From JAICTV01 sp035634055 (lineage in GTDB: Bacteria > Planctomycetota > Phycisphaerae > Tepidisphaerales > Tepidisphaeraceae): a stretch of 7,514 bases of DNA. Both the position numbers and the translations under genes were made by a program. This document shows positions 1 through 5,926 of the stretch, one piece after another. Position 1 is the first letter of the stretch, and every line of letters begins with the position of its first letter. Location of the stretch: contig DASQDR010000193.1 of the NCBI GenBank assembly GCA_035634055.1, forward strand, positions 1 to 7,514, in the 5' to 3' direction. The notes under the pieces are model-generated. The model did not search any database, had not been told where the DNA came from, and saw nothing but the letters and a program-made list of their open reading frames with translations.

Positions 1-548
1 ATCCGGAGCCGCCCGGCCGGCGAGACGAATTACTGAGCGCCGCGCACGACCGCGCAGCGGCATCGCCGCGCGAGTACCTGCCCCTGGACGCATCCGAATC
101 CGGCCGCGGCGCGATGGCATCGGACGACGCGGACCCCGCGCCGCCCCGCGCCGTGCACGATGCGTCAGCCTCGCGGCGCACCGCAGACGCGGGCGGCGTC
201 GGCAGCGCCAGCGCGTCGAGCGTAACGCGTCGCACGCAACCCGCGCCCGCGCCGGCCCCGTCGCCGCGCGCGCGCGAGGGAATCGATGATCCCACCGCTC
301 CCACCGCCGGCGGGGGGCGGATGAGCGAAGCGCACCCGGACGCGGGCGCGGCGGCCTCGTCGTCAGTGACGTCATCGTCCGCGGCAGCGCCGGGCGCGGG
401 ACGGCAGTCGCCGGTGCCGCCGTGGCGGTCGCCGTCGTGGCCGACGGACGTCGCCGCCGCCGAGCAGGCGGTCCGGAGCGGCCGCGTCGGCGACGGCTAC
501 CGCGACGTCCTGCGCGCGTACTTCCGCCGCGACGAGGACCGGCGCTAG
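1..548 (+). CDS. C-terminal end of an unidentified protein (5' end outside window)
   Basis: The reading frame is open from the left edge (first full codon at position 3) to the TAG at 546-548, leaving about 181 residues. Third codon positions are almost all G or C, as expected for a real gene here. An internal ATG at 114 has no special support, so I treat this as the tail of a longer gene. Most of the visible part is low-complexity Ala/Pro/Ser/Arg/Asp-rich and probably disordered. Only the last 35 or so residues look structured: a Trp/Pro patch (VPPWRSPSWP), then an amphipathic helix ending in GYRDVLRAYFRR. From memory, tails with a 'YRDxVRxYF' look close several large planctomycete proteins, for example near MoxR/DUF58/vWA clusters; this is a weak family hint, not an identification. 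No function can be assigned from this fragment. Confidence 0.6.
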   Translation, partial: PEPPGRRDELLSAAHDRAAASPREYLPLDASESGRGAMASDDADPAPPRAVHDASASRRTADAGGVGSASASSVTRRTQPAPAPAPSPRAREGIDDPTAPTAGGGRMSEAHPDAGAAASSSVTSSSAAAPGAGRQSPVPPWRSPSWPTDVAAAEQAVRSGRVGDGYRDVLRAYFRRDEDRR

Positions 549-953
549 CGGCGCGAAGCCTCGGCGGGGTGTGCTGCGGGGCGCGAAGAGCGCAATGCCA
601 GCATCGCCCCAGCGAAACAACGGTTGGTAATGCCATTTGGTCGAGCGGCGTCCTTGGCAAAGGCCACCGCGCGCGTGCGCCCGAGCCCGCTCTCCTTGGC
701 GGCAAGGTTTGGGCAGGTTAACATCATTATCGGTCCAACCATTGCTGGGACGGCGGGTCAGGTGAGCGGAAACCGGCACCAAGTGGACGCTCTAAGGGTT
801 TTTGTGATACGGTCCACTGCGACCTCGCGGGCGTGGCCGACGTAGTGAAAGTCAGCTTCGCCGCGAGCGAGCGACGCCGGGTTTCTCGAGCCAGTTTGGC
901 CGTCACGTCGGGTCCAGGGATGGGCGCGAGACGAGCGCGCGAGACGGACGCCG
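549..953. other. Long intergenic region, less GC-rich than flanks, no gene seen
   Basis: About 400 bases separate the first stop codon from the zinc-ribbon gene. Open frames on either strand here are Arg-rich or lack family-like sequence, so I see no protein gene. I looked for tRNA-type T-loops and cloverleaf arms and found none. The stretch around 610-650 and 705-745 is clearly richer in A and T than the neighbouring coding DNA, which fits a regulatory segment. It holds one promoter-like hexamer pair (696-724). It also has a 7-bp inverted repeat, AGTGGAC at 782-788 and GTCCACT at 812-818, with a 23-base spacer. A short regulatory RNA or long 5' leader cannot be excluded. Confidence 0.5.
696..724 (+). 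promoter_or_regulatory. Weak sigma70-type promoter candidate upstream of the zinc-ribbon gene
   Basis: TTGGCG at 696-701 and TAACAT at 719-724 are separated by 17 bases; each hexamer matches the consensus at four of six positions. It lies in the A/T-richer part of the intergenic region. Transcription from here would give a leader of roughly 230 bases before the next start codon. Such matches occur by chance, so this is only a candidate. Confidence 0.25.
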
Positions 954-959
954 GTGCGT

Positions 960-2696
960 ATGAACGACGCTTTTGCCGTGCCCGCTGACGACGTCATGAT
1001 CCGCGCCAACGATTCCGCCAGCTCGACTTCCACCGCCGCCGCCGCCCCGGCGTCATCGACGTCGCTCGACGCGGCCAAGGACGGGCACGTCTGCCCCTTC
1101 TGCGGGCTGATGCGCGAGATCACCGAGGACTTCGACCCCTCCACCCCGTGCCCGCGCTGCACGCTGGCGGACACCCCGACGACCCGAAACGCCACCAAGG
1201 CGCGCATCGGCCCGTGGCACGTGCGGCAGGTGCGCAACCCGTGGGCGCCAGGCATGCGCTTCGAGACGCTGCTGGCGCTGGTGAAGCGCGGGCAGGTGAC
1301 GAAGGATTCCATCGTCCGCGGGCCGACCTCGCACCAGCTCTGGAAGCGCGCCAGCGAGATCAAGGGGCTGAGCCGCGAGTTCGGCGTCTGCTACTCCTGC
1401 GGCGGGGAGATCGACGCGCAGGCGAATCTCTGCCCGTCGTGCAACCGCTTGCAGGAGCCGCCGGCAAATCCGGACGTGCTGGTTGAGGCGCGCGAGATGG
1501 CGCCGCCGCCACCGCCGCCCGCGCCGTCGCTGCAACTGTCGCAGCCGGCGGCAATCGCGGCGCCGTCGCTGCAGCAGCGTCAGCCGCGGGGCGGGTCGCG
1601 CAGCGAGCATCCGTTTGACGCGCCGGCGCACATCGATATCGGTTCCGGCCCCGGCGCGGCGGCGGCGGCGATGGCGGACCCGGACGAGATGCTGGCGGCC
1701 GACAGCGAGCAGGAACTGGCGATGGCGCGGCAACTGACGGCGCGCCCGCCGATCGTCCCGCCGCACGCGGCGCCGCTGCCGACACCCGCGCCCGCACCCG
1801 CCGGGAACGGCAACGGCAACCGCGCCCCGCGCCCGATGCGCCCGCGGCCGGCGGGCGGGCCGGACGATGCGCTGCTCACGCCGCAGGAACTCGCCGCCGC
1901 ATTTCAACTTGACTTCAAGCCGGTCGCGCCCCCGCCCGCGGCGAAGAAGAAGCGGGCGCTCGCGCTGGTGTTGGTGCTGATCGTCGGTCCGGTGGCGGCG
2001 CTGCTGGCGCTGCGGCCGGACTACCGCGAGCAGGCGACGGGGTGGGTGACGGAAAATTACGCCGCCGCCAAGGCGTGGCTGGCGTCGCGCTCGCAGCCGG
2101 CGATCCCGCCGATGCCGCCCCGCCCCGGCGCGGCCAAGGGTCCGTCCGCCGCCAGGGGCGACGCCGGCGATGCCGCGGCGCCGGCGGCGACCAAGCCGAA
2201 GTCGCAGGAGCCCATCGTCATCGCGCCGCCGCCGATGCCGCCCCCGCGCGCGGTGGCGGTTTCCGAGACGCCGCTGGCGGCGCCGGCGGTCCCCGCGCCC
2301 TCTCCGGCGAAGCAGATGGAGACGCCGGTTCGCCCGCCGTCGCCGCCCGCCGCGCCCGCCAGCGCTGCGAGGCCGCCCGCGCTCGCGCCGGAGCCGGCAA
2401 GGTCGCCGCCGACAGAGCTGGTGGTCGTCAGGCCGCCGGCCAACCCCTCCGCGCCCGCCGCCGCCGCGCCCGCCCCGACGGGCGGCAATGCAAAGCAGGC
2501 GTCGAGGGCGCAGCTCCCGCCCGGCGACCCGGAGGAGCAGGCTCGCATCCTCCGCTTGCGCGCGATCGACGCGGAAGACAACCAGGATTTCCGCGAGGCC
2601 GTCAACCTCTACGAGCTGATCAAGAAGCTGCCCGCCGACGTCCAGCCCCGCGACATCGACATCCGCCTGGAACAGGCGAAGAAGATGCTGAAGTAG
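960..2696 (+). CDS. Zinc-ribbon / GYF_2-like / single-pass membrane protein with C-terminal TPR-like helices
   Basis: Numbering is from the ATG at 960 (578 aa); a GTG two codons upstream (954) is the alternative, and neither has a good Shine-Dalgarno site. Visible order: a disordered N-terminus; zinc ribbon 1 (C45-x2-C48 and C64-x2-C67); a GYF_2/DUF4339-like segment at about 83-140, with the pattern LxALVKRGQVTxDSIVRGP then W128 and KRASEIKGL; zinc ribbon 2 (C144-x2-C147 and C158-x2-C161); a long Pro/Ala/Gln linker with a six-Pro run at 182-187; a basic KKKR at 329-332 followed by one membrane span at about 333-351; a second Pro/Ala linker; and C-terminal helices at about 524-578, whose 'AxxxEDNQDFREAVNLYELIKKLP' resembles a TPR unit. 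The basic residues before the span suggest that the zinc-binding half is cytoplasmic and the TPR-like end extracytoplasmic. Inferred role: a membrane scaffold or adaptor. The exact function is unknown and no enzymatic motif is visible. The gene appears monocistronic, with 131 bp before tilS. Confidence 0.9.
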   Translation: MNDAFAVPADDVMIRANDSASSTSTAAAAPASSTSLDAAKDGHVCPFCGLMREITEDFDPSTPCPRCTLADTPTTRNATKARIGPWHVRQVRNPWAPGMRFETLLALVKRGQVTKDSIVRGPTSHQLWKRASEIKGLSREFGVCYSCGGEIDAQANLCPSCNRLQEPPANPDVLVEAREMAPPPPPPAPSLQLSQPAAIAAPSLQQRQPRGGSRSEHPFDAPAHIDIGSGPGAAAAAMADPDEMLAADSEQELAMARQLTARPPIVPPHAAPLPTPAPAPAGNGNGNRAPRPMRPRPAGGPDDALLTPQELAAAFQLDFKPVAPPPAAKKKRALALVLVLIVGPVAALLALRPDYREQATGWVTENYAAAKAWLASRSQPAIPPMPPRPGAAKGPSAARGDAGDAAAPAATKPKSQEPIVIAPPPMPPPRAVAVSETPLAAPAVPAPSPAKQMETPVRPPSPPAAPASAARPPALAPEPARSPPTELVVVRPPANPSAPAAAAPAPTGGNAKQASRAQLPPGDPEEQARILRLRAIDAEDNQDFREAVNLYELIKKLPADVQPRDIDIRLEQAKKMLK

Positions 2697-2827
2697 CCGC
2701 GCGCCGGCCCCGCCTCCTGGGTACGTTCGCAACCGGAAGTTGATGGGCCGTCCGCGGCACGATCGATCGGCCATGAGCGCTCAAAGATTCCAGCGACTCC
2801 GATCCGACCGGCCCGCGTCGTGCCGTG
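2697..2827. other. Short intergenic region between the zinc-ribbon gene and tilS
   Basis: The gap is about 130 bases. It contains a 10-bp palindrome (CGATCGATCG, 2760-2769) and a weak 5-bp inverted repeat (2746-2750 with 2768-2772). I see no clear terminator with a T-run and no convincing promoter hexamers, so whether tilS is co-transcribed with the upstream gene is open. Confidence 0.35.
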
Positions 2828-3907
2828 ATGAGCGATAGTCCTCCCAACCTGCTGGCGGCGATCGGTAGCGTCGCGCCGGGGCGTTGGGCGGTCGGCGTGA
2901 GCGGGGGGGCGGACAGCGTGGCGCTGCTCGCGCTGCTGCTGCGGCGCCGCCCGGACCTTCACCTCCACGTCGCCCACCTCGATCACGAAACCCGCGACGG
3001 CGCGAGCGGCGAGGACGCGCGGTTCGTGGCAGATTTGGCGGCGCGGTGGGGCGTGCCGGCCACGGTCGTGCGGCTCGGCGAGATCGCGCTGCCGCACCCG
3101 CTGCCGCGCAACCGCGCGGAGCAGTTCCGGGCGGCGCGGTTCCACCTCTTCCGGCAAGTCATCCGCTCCCACGGGCTCGACGGCATGCTCCTCGCCCACC
3201 ACTCGGGCGACCAGGCCGAGACCGTCCTCCAGCGCCTGCTCCGCGGGGCCGGCGCCGCCGGGCTGACCGGCATCGCGCCGCGGGCGGCTGTGAACGGCGT
3301 CGTCGTCGTCCGCCCGCTGCTCGAGGTGACGAAGGAAACCTTGCGCGCCTGGCTGGCCGGCCACGGAATCGCGTGGCGCGAGGACGCGACGAACGCGCTC
3401 CCGCTCGGGCAGCGCAACCGCGTCAGGCGGCTGCTCCGCTCGCGCCCGCGCCTCTCGCCGCCGCTGGTCGAGCTGGCGGGCGCGTGCGACGCGCTGACAA
3501 CTTGGCTGCGGGACGCGTCGCCGACGTTGCCGGCGACATTCGACGTTGGCGTGCTCCGAGATCTCCCCCGGCCGCTGGCGCGCGAGGCGGCCGGGCGGTG
3601 GCTGAGGGATCGCGCGGCAGCGGCAGCAGCGCAGCGCGACGCGTCACCGGCCGACGGCGACCGTGCCAGCGACGATCGCGCGCGCTCGCTTGCCGCCGTC
3701 GACATCCCGCCGGCGGCGGTGGGGCGGTTGCTGGAGATGGTTGACGATGCCGCCTCCCCGCCACGGCAACACTTCCCTGGCCGGGTGCTCGTGCGGCGGC
3801 GGGGCAGAACGATCGGCGCCGAAGCGTCGCCCTCACCGCAGCCAAGGCGGGCCAGCGGCCGCTCGAGCGATATTAATGTGCAGTGCCCGCCGCCCGCGAC
3901 GCCATAG
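2828..3907 (+). CDS. tilS: tRNA(Ile)-lysidine synthetase TilS
   Basis: TilS uses ATP and lysine to convert C34 of the tRNA-Ile CAU anticodon to lysidine in the cytoplasm. This lets the tRNA read AUA and be charged with isoleucine. The PP-loop is intact as SGGADS at residues 25-30, followed by HLDH (50-53), the helix RAEQFRAARF (96-105), AHHSGDQAET (123-132), an LLRGAG patch, and the D186-x2-N189 plus RNRVRRLL (196-203) signature of the tRNA-binding core. At 359 aa it lies between the short Aquifex-type enzyme and the longer E. coli type. A divergent C-terminal part contains an Ala run (263-268) and a late FPGRVLVRRRGRTI segment that may be the remnant of the C-terminal domain. The first acidic residue of the usual AHHxDDQxET motif is Gly127 here. 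I chose the ATG at 2828; a GTG directly before it (2825) is possible. No strong ribosome binding site is visible. The gene faces the next one convergently. Confidence 0.93.
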   Translation: MSDSPPNLLAAIGSVAPGRWAVGVSGGADSVALLALLLRRRPDLHLHVAHLDHETRDGASGEDARFVADLAARWGVPATVVRLGEIALPHPLPRNRAEQFRAARFHLFRQVIRSHGLDGMLLAHHSGDQAETVLQRLLRGAGAAGLTGIAPRAAVNGVVVVRPLLEVTKETLRAWLAGHGIAWREDATNALPLGQRNRVRRLLRSRPRLSPPLVELAGACDALTTWLRDASPTLPATFDVGVLRDLPRPLAREAAGRWLRDRAAAAAAQRDASPADGDRASDDRARSLAAVDIPPAAVGRLLEMVDDAASPPRQHFPGRVLVRRRGRTIGAEASPSPQPRRASGRSSDINVQCPPPATP

Positions 3908-3926
3908 GGCGACACCGGTGTTGTCC
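3907..3926. terminator. Hairpin-like palindrome just after tilS, between convergent genes
   Basis: A perfect 10-bp palindrome, ACACCGGTGT (3912-3921), is extended on both sides by further G-C and G-U pairs to about 3907-3926, beginning at the tilS stop codon. With a four-base CCGG loop the RNA would form a GC-containing stem. No long T-run follows on either strand, so this may be a weak terminator or merely a palindrome. The gap between the two converging stop codons is 70 bp. Confidence 0.3.
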
Positions 3927-3977
3927 TTGTGCCGAGCGTGAGAGGGCGCGAGTCAGGTCTTGCCCCTACGCGAGCAA

Positions 3978-5774
3978 TTAACGCGCCGGCTCCGTCGCGG
4001 GCGCTGCGGACGGAGCTGGGGTGACGGTTGACGGTGCCGCCGGTGGCTGAACCGCCTGCGACGTCGTCGGTCGCGTGGCGGCGCGGGCGGTGCGGATGTC
4101 GCTCAGGAGCTGCTGACCGCCCGCGGACGGGGCAAGTTGCTGGGCGCGGGCGGCGTACTCCTCGGCCAGGTCGAGCCGTCCGGCGTCGCGGGCGACGATG
4201 GCGGAGGTGATCCAGACGCGGTGATACGTCGGCTCCAGCTCCCGCGCCCGCGCCAGCGCGCGGCCGGCCTCTTCCAGCATCCCGCGCCGGCGCAGCTCTT
4301 CGCCGCGGAGGAGTTCCACCCTGCCGGATTGTGGCCACTCCGCCACCGTCGCATCGAACAGCCGCAGCCGGTCGTTCCACCGCCAGGCGTACGTGACGGT
4401 GCGGACGGAGTAGAGCGCGATGACCACCGCCGCGATCGTCAGCATCGCGCGGCGCGGCAGCCGCGCCAGCAGCATCGCCGCCAGCACGCACGCGAAGACC
4501 GACGGGATGTACATCAACCGTTCGGCGAAGATGGTGCCGATCAGGGTGAGGGCGTTGCTGACCAATCCCCACAGCACTGCCATCGCGAAGAGGCACAGCG
4601 CCACCGCCCACGCGCGCTTCAGCACCGCCAGCGCCCCGGCCGACACCCAGGCGAAGGCGGCGATCAGGCCGAGGTAGAGGTACGGGTCGTCGAAGCGCGC
4701 CTGGTGCCCGATCACGCCGCCGCCGTAGTCCAGCAGCAGCCGCGTGGGCGCGACGAGCAGGGCGAGGTATCGCCCGAGCAGCGCCAGCGGCATGAGCGCG
4801 CGGTCCACGCCCTGGCTGAGGACCAGCGGGTTGATGCTGGCGTCGAGGAAGCTGCGGTCCCACCAGAATTTCAGCAGGCGCTCGCGCACGAGGATGTACG
4901 CGGCCATTGACCAGAGCAGCAGCAGCACGAGCAGCATGGCCGGCCCGGCGAGGCGTCGCGCGTCGCGCGTCGCGGCCGACGCGTACGGAAGCACGTCAGC
5001 CGGCGCCGTGGCTCGGGGCGCCTCGTTTGCGCCCGCCGCGCCGCTCGCGCCGGCCGTGTCAGTCGCGCCGGCCGCGTCAGTCGCGCCGGGCGCCGTGCTT
5101 GCGCGGGGCGAATCGCCCGTCGCGGCGTCACCTGAGGCCGGGCTCAGGGCGCGCGACGGATCGCCGAGCAGGCGCTGGCGCAGCGGGATCGCCGCGATGA
5201 GCAACAGCGGCAGGAGGATCCCCTGCTCCTTGCTCAGCATTGCCAGCACGAAGCAGGCCCAAATGCCGAGGGCGCGCCGGGGCGTGAGCGGGCGGAGGAA
5301 AAGCGCCAGCGCCAGCACGATCCCCAGCCCGCACATCAGCTCCGCGCGGCCGACGATGTTGGCGACCGCCTCCACGTGCACCGGGTGGACGGCGAACAGC
5401 AGCCCGGCGAGCACCGCGATGCCGTTCTTCCCGCGCGACATCCGCCGCGCCAGCTCCGCCACCGCCGCCGACACGCCGGCGTGCAGCAGCCAGTTGACGA
5501 AGTGGAACGCCCACGCGCTGCGGTCGCCGTTGCCGTGCAGCTTCGACTGAACCGCGTACGTCATCGAGACCAGCGGGCGGTACAGGTTGTCGGCCCCGCC
5601 GTAGAAGTAGTCGCGCGTCCAGTACTCGCCCCAGCGCGACGCCTCGAGGAGGCGCGGGTCGAGCTGCACGATGTACAGGTCGTCGTAGACGTACGTCCCG
5701 CCGAGCGTGACGGCGTAGACCAGCAGGGCGGCCAGGGCCGACAGCAGGGCGGGACGTTGGTGCGGCGAAAACAC
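3978..5774 (-). CDS. TMTC/DUF1736-like polytopic membrane protein (putative GT-C glycosyltransferase) with C-terminal TPRs
   Basis: Numbered from the GTG at 5774 (598 aa). About a dozen hydrophobic segments begin at 7-29. The first loop carries Asp-Asp (YDD, 31-32) and YRPL (65-68), typical of GT-C enzymes. Then come HPVHVEAVANIVGRAEL (130-146), SKEQG (181-185), a DUF1736-type region at about 299-359 (WWDRSF... to LLLDYGG) and AERLMYIPSV (417-426). These are the landmarks of the TMTC family, whose animal members O-mannosylate cadherins. Two or so TPR units follow at about 480-554, then a Pro/Ala/Thr tail. Inferred role: transfer of a sugar from a lipid-linked donor to a protein outside the cytoplasm; donor and target are unknown. 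A loop at about 200-275 carries an Ala/Gly/Asp/Thr repeat. The frame stays open to an ATG at 5882, which would add 36 residues including a 12-Arg run from a simple-sequence tract. I reject that start because the added part is unlike the family and because a promoter candidate (5784-5813) lies inside it. No Shine-Dalgarno site is seen at either start. Confidence 0.88.
   Translation of the reverse strand: MFSPHQRPALLSALAALLVYAVTLGGTYVYDDLYIVQLDPRLLEASRWGEYWTRDYFYGGADNLYRPLVSMTYAVQSKLHGNGDRSAWAFHFVNWLLHAGVSAAVAELARRMSRGKNGIAVLAGLLFAVHPVHVEAVANIVGRAELMCGLGIVLALALFLRPLTPRRALGIWACFVLAMLSKEQGILLPLLLIAAIPLRQRLLGDPSRALSPASGDAATGDSPRASTAPGATDAAGATDTAGASGAAGANEAPRATAPADVLPYASAATRDARRLAGPAMLLVLLLLWSMAAYILVRERLLKFWWDRSFLDASINPLVLSQGVDRALMPLALLGRYLALLVAPTRLLLDYGGGVIGHQARFDDPYLYLGLIAAFAWVSAGALAVLKRAWAVALCLFAMAVLWGLVSNALTLIGTIFAERLMYIPSVFACVLAAMLLARLPRRAMLTIAAVVIALYSVRTVTYAWRWNDRLRLFDATVAEWPQSGRVELLRGEELRRRGMLEEAGRALARARELEPTYHRVWITSAIVARDAGRLDLAEEYAARAQQLAPSAGGQQLLSDIRTARAATRPTTSQAVQPPAAPSTVTPAPSAAPATEPAR
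5047..5089. repeat. 18-bp tandem repeat inside the TMTC-like gene
   Basis: Two 18-bp units, 5047-5064 and 5065-5082, differ at one base (T5057 versus C5075), and the first seven bases of a third unit follow. Eighteen is a multiple of three, so the reading frame is kept. The product is a repeating GAT-D-[AT]-A type hexapeptide in a hydrophilic loop between membrane segments. Adjacent sequence continues the same Ala/Gly/Thr bias with imperfect copies. Confidence 0.8.
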
Positions 5775-5783
5775 GGCGGCCCG

Positions 5784-5813
5784 AGGATAGGGCAACCGGG
5801 TGGAGGACGGCAA
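5784..5813 (-). promoter_or_regulatory. Promoter candidate for the TMTC-like gene, near-leaderless
   Basis: On the minus strand TTGCCG (5808-5813) and TATCCT (5784-5789) are separated by 18 bases; each matches the sigma70 consensus at four of six positions. The predicted start of transcription falls within a few bases of the GTG at 5774, so the message would be almost leaderless. That fits the absence of a Shine-Dalgarno site. It also argues that the poly-Arg extension from 5882 is not translated. Weak hexamers keep confidence low. Confidence 0.3.
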
Positions 5814-5818
5814 AACGC

Positions 5819-5862
5819 CGCCGCGGCGCCGTCGGCGTCGGCGTCGGCGGCGGCGGCGGGGG
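5819..5862. repeat. GTCGGC/GGC simple-sequence tract between divergent genes
   Basis: Three perfect copies of GTCGGC (5831-5848) run into three GGC units and a G-run (5849-5862). A related CCG/CGG stretch precedes them. Read on either strand in one frame it encodes a run of Arg, which explains the poly-Arg start of the upstream-extended frames. It sits between the two divergent promoter candidates. Confidence 0.75.
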
Positions 5863-5874
5863 CAGTGCGCCCGT

Positions 5875-5903
5875 TTCGCCATCGTGGCGAGCCCGCGTAG
5901 AAT
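5875..5903 (+). promoter_or_regulatory. Promoter candidate for the SDR epimerase gene
   Basis: The -10 element TAGAAT (5898-5903) matches five of six consensus bases and is one of the few A/T-rich hexamers in the area. A weak -35, TTCGCC (5875-5880), lies 17 bases upstream. Transcription would start near 5910, just ahead of the ribosome binding site at 5915, giving a short leader. Confidence 0.45.
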
Positions 5904-5914
5904 CGGGCGGAGCG

Positions 5915-5919
5915 GGAGG
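5915..5919 (+). promoter_or_regulatory. Shine-Dalgarno site (GGAGG) of the SDR gene
   Basis: GGAGG lies seven bases before the ATG at 5927, which is ideal spacing. It is the only strong ribosome binding site in the window and fixes the start of the epimerase gene. Confidence 0.75.
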
Positions 5920-5926
5920 CGGTTGG

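Noticed and set aside
372..782. Minus-strand open frame in the first gene and following intergenic region
   Set aside because: It is Arg/Ala/Pro-rich, covers the end of the + strand gene, and has no motif or start signal.
2746..2772. GGCCG...CGGCC inverted repeat with CGATCGATCG as a terminator of the zinc-ribbon gene
   Set aside because: The arms are only five bases, no T-run follows, and such short GC repeats are common in this DNA.
1053..2774. Long open frame on the minus strand opposite the zinc-ribbon gene
   Set aside because: The product is extremely Arg-rich with no recognisable motif; it is the usual antisense shadow of a GC-rich Pro/Ala gene.
2773..2838. 21-codon open frame overlapping the start of tilS as a leader peptide
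   Set aside because: There is no ribosome binding site, no attenuator-like hairpin pair and no regulatory codon run. Overlap with the tilS start is easily due to chance.
2983..4863. Minus-strand open frame of 626 codons crossing tilS and part of the TMTC-like gene
   Set aside because: It overlaps two genes with clear family motifs and is itself Arg/Ala/Gly-rich without motifs. The apparent openness comes from GC content.
5819..5862. CRISPR-like or iteron repeat array
   Set aside because: The units are 3-6 bp with no spacers; it is a simple-sequence tract.
5775..5882. 36-residue poly-Arg N-terminal extension of the TMTC-like protein
   Set aside because: It is encoded by a simple GTCGGC/GGC tract, has no Shine-Dalgarno site, and is unlike the family, where the first membrane segment is near the N-terminus. 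A promoter candidate lies within it.
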